Positions 1 to 5,342 of a stretch of 8,466 nucleotides of DNA are shown here, piece by piece. Location: assembly GCA_007120815.1 (NCBI GenBank), contig SKMY01000288.1, positions 1-8,466 of the forward strand. The letters run 5' to 3'. Source of the stretch: Syntrophomonadaceae bacterium (lineage in GTDB: Bacteria; Bacillota_D; Dethiobacteria; DTU022; UBA8154). Under the pieces are notes generated by a model. It did not search any database. It was not told where the DNA came from and was given only the letters and a program-made list of their open reading frames with translations. A program made the position numbers and the translations under genes. The first letter of the stretch is position 1, and each line of letters starts with the position of its first letter.

Positions 1-335
1 AAATTGCAAAAAAGCAGCCTTTGACTCAAGAAGAAGTGGTGGAGGTTCTCCAGCGGGAAATCAAAAGACGCAAAGAGGTCCTGGCTGATTACGAGAGGGC
101 CCAAAGGCCGGAACTGCTGACAGAACTGAAGGAAGAGATAAACATTATAAAAAACTACCTTCCTCCCCAGATGACCGAAACGGAGATCAGGGAAATTGCC
201 CGAAACGTACTTGAAGAACAAGGTGTCACATCAAAAAAAGAATTTGGCAAGGTCATGAAAGCGGTTATGTCCCAGGTAAAAGGAAAAGCGGACGGGGCCC
301 TTGTCAAAAAAGTTGTCGAGAATATGTTGGAGTAA
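1..335 (+). CDS. yqeY: GatB/YqeY domain protein, 5'-truncated by the window edge
   Basis: The reading frame is open from base 3 (I-A-K-K-Q-P-L-T-Q-E-E...), so the TTG at 21 is an internal leucine and not a start. About 110 codons are visible. Family members are usually near 150 residues, so roughly the first 40 are missing. The visible part shows the characteristic helical segments E-x-R-x-E-L-L-x-E-L-K-x-E-I, N-Y-L-P-P-Q-M-T-E-x-E-I and the C-terminal K-K-E-F-G-K-V-M-K-x-V-M. This fold is shared with the tail domain of GatB, the tRNA-dependent amidotransferase subunit that contacts tRNA. The role of the stand-alone protein is not settled; tRNA or amidotransferase association is a family-level guess. 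The stop codon lies inside a 12-bp hairpin. In B. subtilis the same gene also stands directly before the nfeD homologue. Confidence 0.93.
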   Translation, partial: IAKKQPLTQEEVVEVLQREIKRRKEVLADYERAQRPELLTELKEEINIIKNYLPPQMTETEIREIARNVLEEQGVTSKKEFGKVMKAVMSQVKGKADGALVKKVVENMLE

Positions 336-359
336 AACTTGGGCTTTCCAAGTTTTACT
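331..359 (+). terminator. 12-bp perfect hairpin over the yqeY stop, possible terminator or attenuator
   Basis: AGTAAAACTTGG (331-342) and CCAAGTTTTACT (348-359) are perfect reverse complements around a 5-base loop. The left arm contains the yqeY stop codon. The stem is A/T-rich and is followed by TCTTTAAGG, not a long T run, so termination would be partial at best. An alternative reading is an mRNA 3'-end stabiliser or a processing site separating yqeY from nfeD. The nfeD Shine-Dalgarno begins six bases after the stem. Confidence 0.6.
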
Positions 360-379
360 TCTTTAAGGAGGCTGTTTAC

Positions 380-1693
380 GTGTTCAGGCGGACCTGCATC
401 CTGGTTTTCTTTCTGTTTGCAATGCTCCTGTATTCCAGGGCTTATTCATCGCTGCCCGAGGTGCATGTTGTGCCGGTGAAGGGTCAGATCGAGCCGGGCT
501 GGCTTGTTTTTTTGGAACGGGCCCTGGGTGAAGCAGAGGAAGCCGGGGCGTCGGCCGTTATTTTGGAAATGAATACGCCTGGGGGATTTATTGATACCGC
601 CCTGGGTGCCAAAAGCGTGATGGATGAAACTCCCCTGCCTGTATATGCCTTTGTCAAGCAGCAGGCCCTTTCTGCCGGCGCCTACCTGGCCCTGGCCGCC
701 GATGGATTTTACATGGCCCCCGGATCGACCATCGGTGCAGCGGAGCCCCGCATTCTGGGTGGTGGCCAGGTGACTGATGAAAAGCTGCTCTCAGCCTGGG
801 AAGGGGAAATGAAAGGGGTTGCCGAGAGACGGGATCGAGATCCCCAACTGGCAGCAGCCATGGTCCGCCAGGGTATAGAGATTGAGTCCGTGGTCTCCCC
901 GGAAGAACTTTTAACCCTAACCGCAGCCCGGGCCGATGAGCTGGGGTTCAGTGACGGGACGGCCGCTTCCCTGGAGGATTTGATGGTTATATTGGGCCTG
1001 GAAAACGCCAGGGTCATACAAAATGCCCCCACGGGGTGGGAACGGTTGTCGGGCTGGCTTATTCGTCCCACCGTGGCCTCGGTGGTTCTCTCCCTGGCTT
1101 TCCTCTTTTTAATCATTGAAATACTCACGGCCGGGTTTGGTGTGGCCGGTCTTTGCAGCATCCTGTGCTTTGGTCTGTACTTCGGGGGGCATTTCTTTGC
1201 CGGGGTCGCCGGCTGGCCATCCATCTTTTTGTTTTTGTTCGGTATCATCCTCCTGCTTACAGAAGCATTTATGCCCGGTTTCGGTGTGTTTGGAATTGGC
1301 GGCCTGGTGGCCGTGGCCGCCTCCATCGTTTTGACGGCAGCTTCTGCTACAGCGGGGTTGATCATGCTCCTGGTTTCGTTCCTGGTATCCGGTGTCATGG
1401 GCTTTATCGCCTTTAAGTTTTTCCAGCGCCGGGGCACCCTGCGGCGTTTTATCCTGTTTGATGCGGCAACCCGGGAGTTGGGGTACAGTTCTTCTTTCAA
1501 TTACAGCGAGCTTATTGGACAGACAGGTACAGCCATAACCCCCATGAGGCCTTCAGGAATCGCTGAAATTGGCGGCAAACGCTATGATGTGGTCAGCCAG
1601 GGGGAATATATTGAAGCCAGTGTTTCCGTTGAAGTAACCGGCGTAGAAGGTTGGAGAATTATTGTACGAAAGAAACCTGAGAGATCATCATAA
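380..1693 (+). CDS. nfeD: NfeD-family membrane-bound serine protease (ClpP class)
   Basis: 437 residues, full length for the long NfeD form (B. subtilis YqeZ class). The GTG start has AAGGAGG at 365-371, eight bases upstream. Residues 1-23 form a signal peptide or N-terminal membrane anchor. Residues 25-205 are a ClpP/SppA-like protease domain: N-T-P-G-G (65-69) is the oxyanion-side glycine motif, Ser98 in A-L-S-A-G-A-Y is the expected nucleophile, and Lys135 aligns with the catalytic lysine of archaeal PH1510 (the following I/L-x-x-x-x-x-x-x-x-x-R/K spacing matches). About four to five membrane segments follow (roughly 231-253, 255-277, 281-300, 303-322, 326-346), with an OB-fold NfeD domain at about 375-432. 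The active site should face outside the membrane. NfeD proteins are encoded beside, and thought to work with, flotillin/stomatin proteins, as here with floA 38 bases downstream. Ser98 and Lys135 are assigned from remembered family alignments. Confidence 0.95.
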   Translation: MFRRTCILVFFLFAMLLYSRAYSSLPEVHVVPVKGQIEPGWLVFLERALGEAEEAGASAVILEMNTPGGFIDTALGAKSVMDETPLPVYAFVKQQALSAGAYLALAADGFYMAPGSTIGAAEPRILGGGQVTDEKLLSAWEGEMKGVAERRDRDPQLAAAMVRQGIEIESVVSPEELLTLTAARADELGFSDGTAASLEDLMVILGLENARVIQNAPTGWERLSGWLIRPTVASVVLSLAFLFLIIEILTAGFGVAGLCSILCFGLYFGGHFFAGVAGWPSIFLFLFGIILLLTEAFMPGFGVFGIGGLVAVAASIVLTAASATAGLIMLLVSFLVSGVMGFIAFKFFQRRGTLRRFILFDAATRELGYSSSFNYSELIGQTGTAITPMRPSGIAEIGGKRYDVVSQGEYIEASVSVEVTGVEGWRIIVRKKPERSS

Positions 1694-1731
1694 AACAATT
1701 TTCCCTTTAAACAAGGAAAGGAGCGTGTCTA

Positions 1732-2721
1732 GTGGAAGGTCTATTACCATTTTTAGTGCTGGTTGTTTTAATTATTATTGGATTTTCGGTGATCTTCAGC
1801 TTTATTCCGCTTCGGCTGTGGATCGCGGCCCTGTCGTCCGGGGTGCGTGTTGGGATTGTTACCCTGATCGGAATGCGTTTAAGGAGGGTTATTCCCGCCA
1901 GGGTAGTCGAACCCCTGATCAAGGCGACCAAGGCAGGCCTGGCGTTAAACGTAAACAAACTGGAGGGCCACTACCTGGCCGGCGGTAACGTGGACCGCGT
2001 GGTAGATGCCCTGATTGCTGCACAAAGGGCCGAAATAAATCTGGAATTTGAACGTGCAGCCGCCATTGACCTGGCTGGACGGGATGTATTAAAAGCGGTT
2101 CAAATGAGTGTTAATCCCAAGGTGATTGAAACCCCGGTGATTGCCGCTGTAGCAAGCGACGGTATCGAAGTTAAAGCCCGGGCCCGGGTTACCGTGCGGG
2201 CCAATATTGACCGCCTGGTTGGTGGCGCTGGGGAAGAAACCATCATCGCCCGCGTCGGTGAGGGTATTGTAACCACCATCGGATCGGCCAAAAACCACAA
2301 GCAGGTGCTGGAAAATCCCGACAATATTTCCCACACCGTTTTGAACAAGGGGCTGGATTCGGGAACGGCTTTCGAAATCCTCTCCATCGACATCGCTGAC
2401 GTGGATGTAGGCAAAAATATCGGGGCTCAGCTGCAGACGGACCAGGCAGAAGCTGACAAGCGTATCGCCCAGGCCAAGGCTGAAGAACGCCGTGCCATGG
2501 CCGTGGCCAAGGAGCAGGAAATGAAGGCCTCGGTTCAGGAAATGCGGGCCAAAGTAGTCGAGGCGGAAGCCCAGGTTCCCATGGCCATTGCTCAGGCACT
2601 TCGAGAGGGCAACATGGGCGTAATGGATTACTACAACTTGCAAAACATTTATTCCGATACCCAGATGAGAGATTCAATCTCCAAGTTGGGTCAGCCGGAA
2701 GATGCCAAAGAAGAGGACTAA
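1732..2721 (+). CDS. floA: Flotillin-like protein FloA (YqfA family)
   Basis: 329 residues, essentially the length of B. subtilis FloA. The GTG start is preceded by AAGGAAAGGAG (1713-1723) with eight bases of spacing. Residues 5-25 are a membrane segment. A second hydrophobic stretch (about 29-48) fits the re-entrant membrane hairpin of this family. A PHB/SPFH-type domain follows (about 55-230), then an Ala/Glu-rich helical coiled coil (about 235-290, with [16 protein letters not shown]) typical of flotillin oligomerisation, and an acidic tail (E-D-A-K-E-E-D). FloA proteins form membrane foci and influence membrane fluidity and assembly of membrane complexes. The gene follows nfeD, its standard partner. 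No U-tract terminator is seen after the stop; a palindromic repeat element begins 21 bases downstream instead. Confidence 0.97.
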   Translation: MEGLLPFLVLVVLIIIGFSVIFSFIPLRLWIAALSSGVRVGIVTLIGMRLRRVIPARVVEPLIKATKAGLALNVNKLEGHYLAGGNVDRVVDALIAAQRAEINLEFERAAAIDLAGRDVLKAVQMSVNPKVIETPVIAAVASDGIEVKARARVTVRANIDRLVGGAGEETIIARVGEGIVTTIGSAKNHKQVLENPDNISHTVLNKGLDSGTAFEILSIDIADVDVGKNIGAQLQTDQAEADKRIAQAKAEERRAMAVAKEQEMKASVQEMRAKVVEAEAQVPMAIAQALREGNMGVMDYYNLQNIYSDTQMRDSISKLGQPEDAKEED

Positions 2722-2751
2722 AAAGATCCAATCCAAATAGAGCCAGGGGGA

Positions 2752-2828
2752 CAGAACCAGAGGGACGGTTCTCCTGGATCATTCCAGAACCAGAGCAGAA
2801 CCAGAGGGACGGTTCTCCTGGATCATTC
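2752..2828 (+). repeat. Two identical 33-base direct repeats (left half of the element)
   Basis: Bases 2752-2784 and 2796-2828 are identical over 33 positions and 44 bases apart. The 11-base spacer CAGAACCAGAG (2785-2795) is itself a copy of the first 11 bases of the repeat. This points to local duplication or slippage within the palindromic element. Confidence 0.85.
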
Positions 2829-2929
2829 TGGACGCTGATGAACGGGTGATCCACAGCCGGGGATCCACGAGAACCCCCATCACCCTGGTTCATCTGACTC
2901 ATCCTGGACACTGGTGAGCTGGCTATCCA
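2824..2929 (+). repeat. Diverged direct repeat pair in the element centre
   Basis: Bases 2824-2853 (CATTCTGGACGCTGATGAAC...) and 2900-2929 (CATCCTGGACACTGGTGAGC...) align without gaps at roughly three quarters of positions. They are much more diverged than the outer repeats, so the centre of the element is probably an older duplication. Confidence 0.5.
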
Positions 2930-2997
2930 GGTGAGTGATCCACGAGAACCGTCCCCCTGGATTATAGGTGAGGGATCCACGAGAACCGTCCCCCTGG
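2929..2997 (+). repeat. Two near-identical 32-base direct repeats (right half of the element)
   Basis: Bases 2929-2960 and 2966-2997 match at 31 of 32 positions (T2936 versus G2973) with a period of 37. Their core GATCCACGAGAACCGTCC is the reverse complement of the left-half core except for one base, so the element is a head-to-head arrangement of duplicated units. Confidence 0.85.
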
Positions 2998-3057
2998 TTT
3001 AGTCCCCCTGGATCATCACTTGCAGTATCGAGCTGTATTAACGAATGTTAATTTGTT

Positions 3058-3064
3058 AGGGGTG
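3058..3064 (+). promoter_or_regulatory. Shine-Dalgarno that decides the start of the 3074 gene
   Basis: AGGGGTG (3058-3064) lies nine bases before the GTG at 3074. No comparable site precedes the upstream TTG at 3020, which sits only nine bases past the end of the repeat element. This supports 3074 as the true start. Confidence 0.6.
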
Positions 3065-3073
3065 AAAAGACCC

Positions 3074-3634
3074 GTGGAACTGATCATATTGTTTGTGCTT
3101 TACTTGATTATCTCTTCAGTAATGAGAGCTCTGGGAGGTCAGAGCCGAGGGCAGCGAAAGAGAACCGGGCCCCTGGCACCGCCTCCCGTCTCACCCCCGC
3201 CTTATGACCCCTTTGAAGATGATGTGCTTGAGGAAGGGGACGGGCAAAAGCCGGTTTTGCAACCTGCTGCCAGAACTCGTACGCCGGTACCGGACGGGGG
3301 GATGGTGGGGGCAGAGGACATGACCCCTTACCTGCCCCGCAGGGAAAAGAGCCCTGAAAGCGGTAGGGCCGACAGGGTCGATCTGCTGTCCAAAAGTGCG
3401 CGTCCCCGGAGTTCCGACCGGGCTCAAGACCCGGTTGTTTCCGACCAAATCGGACGTCCTTCCCGCAGGGTTTCTAAAAAGCCTAAAGCGAAGCCCCGGA
3501 CAGACCACCTGCCTGACACCAGGCAGGAGCTTTTCGACCTGGTGGGCAGCCCTAAAATTGCCATGGGCGTCGTTATATCTGAGGTGCTGTCAGCCCCGCG
3601 GTCTAAACGGCCCCATCGAAGAGGAATACGCTAA
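3074..3634 (+). CDS. Uncharacterised membrane-anchored protein with a long disordered region
   Basis: 186 residues from the GTG at 3074, which has a good Shine-Dalgarno. The frame is open further upstream to a TTG at 3020 but without ribosome-binding support, and starting there would place 18 polar residues before the membrane segment. Residues 1-19 (M-E-L-I-I-L-F-V-L-Y-L-I-I-S-S-V-M-R-A) form one N-terminal transmembrane helix followed by basic residues, so the bulk is predicted cytoplasmic. A Pro-rich acidic stretch (about 34-55) and an Arg/Lys/Ser-rich, low-complexity, probably disordered middle follow. The C-terminus looks ordered: L-F-D-L-V-G-S-P-K-I-A-M-G-V-V-I-S-E-V-L, then P-R-S-K-R-P-H-R-R. 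The S-E-V-L-x-x-P-R-x-K-R-P ending resembles one I have seen at the C-terminus of small hypothetical proteins of Clostridia, but this is from memory. Function is unknown. It sits in the yqfB position of B. subtilis without resembling YqfB, between the repeat element and a strong terminator. Confidence 0.75.
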   Translation: MELIILFVLYLIISSVMRALGGQSRGQRKRTGPLAPPPVSPPPYDPFEDDVLEEGDGQKPVLQPAARTRTPVPDGGMVGAEDMTPYLPRREKSPESGRADRVDLLSKSARPRSSDRAQDPVVSDQIGRPSRRVSKKPKAKPRTDHLPDTRQELFDLVGSPKIAMGVVISEVLSAPRSKRPHRRGIR

Positions 3635-3658
3635 AGGAAAGGGCCCCCTGCTCCCGCA

Positions 3659-3687
3659 CCCCCGGTTTAATCAGCCGGGGGTTTTTT
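3659..3687 (+). terminator. Strong Rho-independent terminator
   Basis: CCCCCGG (3659-3665) pairs perfectly with CCGGGGG (3675-3681) around a 9-base loop and is followed at once by six T residues (3682-3687). It lies 24 bases after the stop of the 3074 gene and ends the yqeY/nfeD/floA-side transcription before yqfC. Confidence 0.93.
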
Positions 3688-3704
3688 GCTGCCGTTATTT
3701 GCGT

Positions 3705-3733
3705 TCATAACACCAGAAAAAAGGCATACATTT
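3705..3733 (+). promoter_or_regulatory. Putative sigma-E (mother-cell sporulation) promoter for yqfC-yqfD
   Basis: CATACATTT at 3725-3733 matches the sigma-E -10 consensus CATACAnnT completely. TCATAA at 3705-3710, 14 bases upstream, fits the ATA-centred -35 element. It lies just downstream of the terminator at 3659-3687 and 53 bases before the yqfC start. In B. subtilis yqfC and yqfD are known sigma-E regulon members, so the position agrees with the function. The transcription start would be near 3738-3741. Confidence 0.7.
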
Positions 3734-3785
3734 TATTAATGCAAGAATTATTTATGCCGCTTTACCCAGAGGGGGTGGCCAGGGG

Positions 3786-4076
3786 TTGAAGAGGAAGGAA
3801 TCCAGGGAGGAACGGAACAAGTGGCGGGAAAACATCGCGGATTTTTTTGAGCTTCCAAAGGAAGTTTTGATGAATCTGCCCCGCATGACCCTGATCGGAA
3901 ACATACAGCTGTACCTGGAAAACTATGGGGGAATCATCGAGTATAACCAGGAAATTTTGCGGCTCAGTATCCGGGGCGGGGAAATTGTTATCCAGGGGGA
4001 CGACCTGGTAATCAGGAATTTTTTTAGTGAGGAAATCTATATCGAGGGTAAAATTCACTCTGTTGAATACCGGTAA
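3786..4076 (+). CDS. yqfC: Sporulation protein YqfC
   Basis: 96 residues, close to the family's usual 90-95. The TTG start is supported by AGAGGGGGTGG (3768-3778), seven bases upstream; the first in-frame ATG would remove 28 residues. The N-terminus is strongly charged (K-R-K-E-S-R-E-E-R-N-K-W). A conserved core follows: F-E-L-P-K-E-V-L-M-N-L-P-R-M-T-L-I-G-N, then L-x-L-E-N-Y-G-G-I-I-E-Y-N and R-G-G-E-I-V-I-Q-G-D-D-L. The L-P-x-(D/E)-V-x-x-x-x-P-R-x-T-(L/I)-x-G pattern is the hallmark of YqfC/YabP-like sporulation proteins. The protein is small, lacks a membrane segment and should be made in the mother cell. Its biochemical role is unknown. It is first in its transcription unit, 20 bases before yqfD, behind the sigma-E-like promoter. 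Confidence 0.95.
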   Translation: MKRKESREERNKWRENIADFFELPKEVLMNLPRMTLIGNIQLYLENYGGIIEYNQEILRLSIRGGEIVIQGDDLVIRNFFSEEIYIEGKIHSVEYR

Positions 4077-4096
4077 AGCTCTAAAAAGGGAAAGAG

Positions 4097-5326
4097 GTGA
4101 TTACCATATTACCGGGGCTCAAGTGGTTTAACATATGGCCAGGCTATTTGCGTATCGCCGTCAGGGGAAAGGGGACCGTCAAATTATTAAACCTTACCGC
4201 CAGGCACGACATCTACTTCTGGGACCTTCAACATGATGAAGACACGCTGTTTTTAAAGATTCGACCCGGTGACTTTAAAAAACTCCGCCCGTTGTTAAAA
4301 AGGACGGGCAGTCGGGCACACATTCTTGAAAAAAAAGGTTCGCTGTTCTTCTTCATCCGCGGCTGGAAACGTAAGGGCTTGCTGGCGGGCATTTTGTTGT
4401 TTTTTCTGATCATTAATGTCATGTCTCTGTTTATTTGGGACATATCCATTGAAGGCAACGAAGACGTCAGTAAAAAGGATATTCTCGCCTTCCTGGAGAA
4501 GTACAACATCAAGCAGGGAACATTAAAAAGTCGGGTTGATTTGCGTGAAGTCGAACAAGATATTATAATTGAAATTGAAGAGCTCGTTTGGGCCAGTTTT
4601 CGATTCCAGGGAACCTCCCTGGACATCCAGGTATCGGAACGTCAGAAAGAGCCCGAGGTCGCTCAAGAAGCCGTTGACCTGGTGGCTGCCAAAGACGGCG
4701 TGATTCTGGATATCCTGGTGCTGGCCGGCGAGGCAGTTGTTGAGCCGGGAGACACGGTTCAAAAAGGCGACCTGCTTATTTCCGGCACGATTACGCCTCC
4801 GGAACTGGAAGAAGAAGAAGCTGAATACCAGGAGCGCCATCAGCAAGTCATTGAGGTTCAGGCCCGGGGTGTTGTAGAAGCCATGGTCTGGTATGAAGCG
4901 TATGTTGACCAGCCATTGTATATCACAGAGAGCAGACGAACGGGCCGGCAGGGCCGAACGGCTTACTTGTCTGTTAGCGACCGCGAATTTTTCCTGGGTG
5001 GGACCAGGGATGTGCCCTATAATAATTACGAGGTGGAAATAATTAAAAGAACGATAAAGTGGAGGAATCTTCATCTCCCTGTCGAATTAATAACCAAGAG
5101 TTACCGGGAAATCGAACTGGAAATCTGGCCGATTTCCCCCTGGGAAGCCCTGAATAAAGCCAGGACCCAGGCCGTTAAAATAGCAAACGCCAGCATTCCC
5201 CGCGGGGTTAGTATAAAAAAACGTTATGTTGATGATTACTACTTCTTAGAGCTGGGACGTGTCGGCTGCCGTATCATGGTGGAAACCCTGGAAGATATCG
5301 CTGTTCCCCAGGCCCGCCCAAACTAA
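4097..5326 (+). CDS. yqfD: Sporulation membrane protein YqfD
   Basis: 409 residues from GTG 4097, within the usual range of about 390-400. The start is somewhat uncertain: AAAAAGGGAAAG lies just upstream, while AGAGGTG overlaps the GTG itself, and no in-frame ATG exists nearby. The N-terminal domain (about 8-85) has the family pattern G-Y-L-R-I-A-V-R-G-K-G-x-x-x-L-L-N and a later F-K-K-L-R-P-L-L-K-R-T-G. One transmembrane helix lies at about 93-114. A POTRA-like segment follows (about 116-195: I-S-I-E-G-N-E-D-V-S-K-K-D-I-L), then a long extracytoplasmic or intermembrane region with G-D-x-V-Q-K-G-D-L-L-I-S-G (about 218-230), which resembles a beta-barrel or lipoyl-like turn. The YqfD family is required for efficient sporulation in Bacillus, with unknown mechanism. 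The gene is paired with yqfC; its stop overlaps the phoH Shine-Dalgarno by two bases. Confidence 0.95.
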   Translation: MITILPGLKWFNIWPGYLRIAVRGKGTVKLLNLTARHDIYFWDLQHDEDTLFLKIRPGDFKKLRPLLKRTGSRAHILEKKGSLFFFIRGWKRKGLLAGILLFFLIINVMSLFIWDISIEGNEDVSKKDILAFLEKYNIKQGTLKSRVDLREVEQDIIIEIEELVWASFRFQGTSLDIQVSERQKEPEVAQEAVDLVAAKDGVILDILVLAGEAVVEPGDTVQKGDLLISGTITPPELEEEEAEYQERHQQVIEVQARGVVEAMVWYEAYVDQPLYITESRRTGRQGRTAYLSVSDREFFLGGTRDVPYNNYEVEIIKRTIKWRNLHLPVELITKSYREIELEIWPISPWEALNKARTQAVKIANASIPRGVSIKKRYVDDYYFLELGRVGCRIMVETLEDIAVPQARPN

Positions 5327-5332
5327 AGGAGG
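5325..5332 (+). promoter_or_regulatory. Shine-Dalgarno setting the phoH start, overlapping the yqfD stop
   Basis: AAAGGAGG (5325-5332) shares two bases with the yqfD TAA stop and is ten bases from the TTG at 5343. It rules in favour of this TTG over the upstream in-frame ATG at 5259, which lies deep inside yqfD. The overlap allows translational coupling of phoH to yqfD. Confidence 0.85.
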
Positions 5333-5342
5333 TTTTTTCTTC

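Larger units (their letters stand above)
2743..3011. repeat. 269-bp imperfect-palindromic repeat element with 38-bp terminal inverted repeats (MITE/REP-like)
   Basis: This fills most of the 352-base gap between floA and the next gene. The left end (2743-2780) and the reverse complement of the right end (2974-3011) match at 34 of 38 positions. A nested pair inside it (2801-2824 against 2937-2960) matches at 22 of 24. The common core reads GGACGGTTCTC(C/G)TGGATC in one orientation on the left half and inverted on the right half. A further partial inverted copy, GGATCCACGAGAACC, sits at 2861-2875. No transposase or other convincing ORF lies inside, and no target-site duplication is evident at the ends. 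A folded transcript would make a long hairpin between floA and the following gene. It could be a non-autonomous mobile element or a REP/BIME-type extragenic palindrome cluster. The family name is unknown to me. Confidence 0.8.

Noticed and set aside
21..23. TTG 21 as the start of yqeY
   Set aside because: The frame is open to the window edge, and the family normally has about 40 more residues upstream, so this is an internal leucine codon.
709..1500. 263-codon minus-strand open frame
   Set aside because: It lies entirely inside nfeD on the opposite strand. Its composition is Arg/Pro/Ser-rich, typical of an antisense shadow, with no recognisable motif.
2243..2980. 245-codon minus-strand open frame covering the repeat element and the floA 3' half
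   Set aside because: It is a translation of the repeats followed by the antisense of floA. It has repeated low-complexity G-S-R-G-S-type sequence and no domain, and floA on the other strand is unmistakable.
2743..3011. CRISPR array
   Set aside because: Repeats occur in both orientations, number only about two per orientation, have unequal spacing, and the spacers (11 and 5 bases) are far too short. No cas genes are present.
3020..3073. Upstream TTG start for the unknown gene
   Set aside because: There is no Shine-Dalgarno, it abuts the repeat element, and it would place 18 polar residues before the membrane helix. GTG 3074 has AGGGGTG at good spacing.
3396..3710. 104-codon plus-strand frame overlapping the 3074 gene end and running through the terminator
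   Set aside because: A reading frame that crosses the strong intrinsic terminator and has no Shine-Dalgarno is unlikely. The overlapping frame with a membrane helix and a proper start is better supported.
5259..5342. ATG 5259 as the phoH start
   Set aside because: It would overlap yqfD by 68 bases with no ribosome-binding site, and the added residues do not resemble a PhoH N-terminus. TTG 5343 has AAAGGAGG at ten bases.
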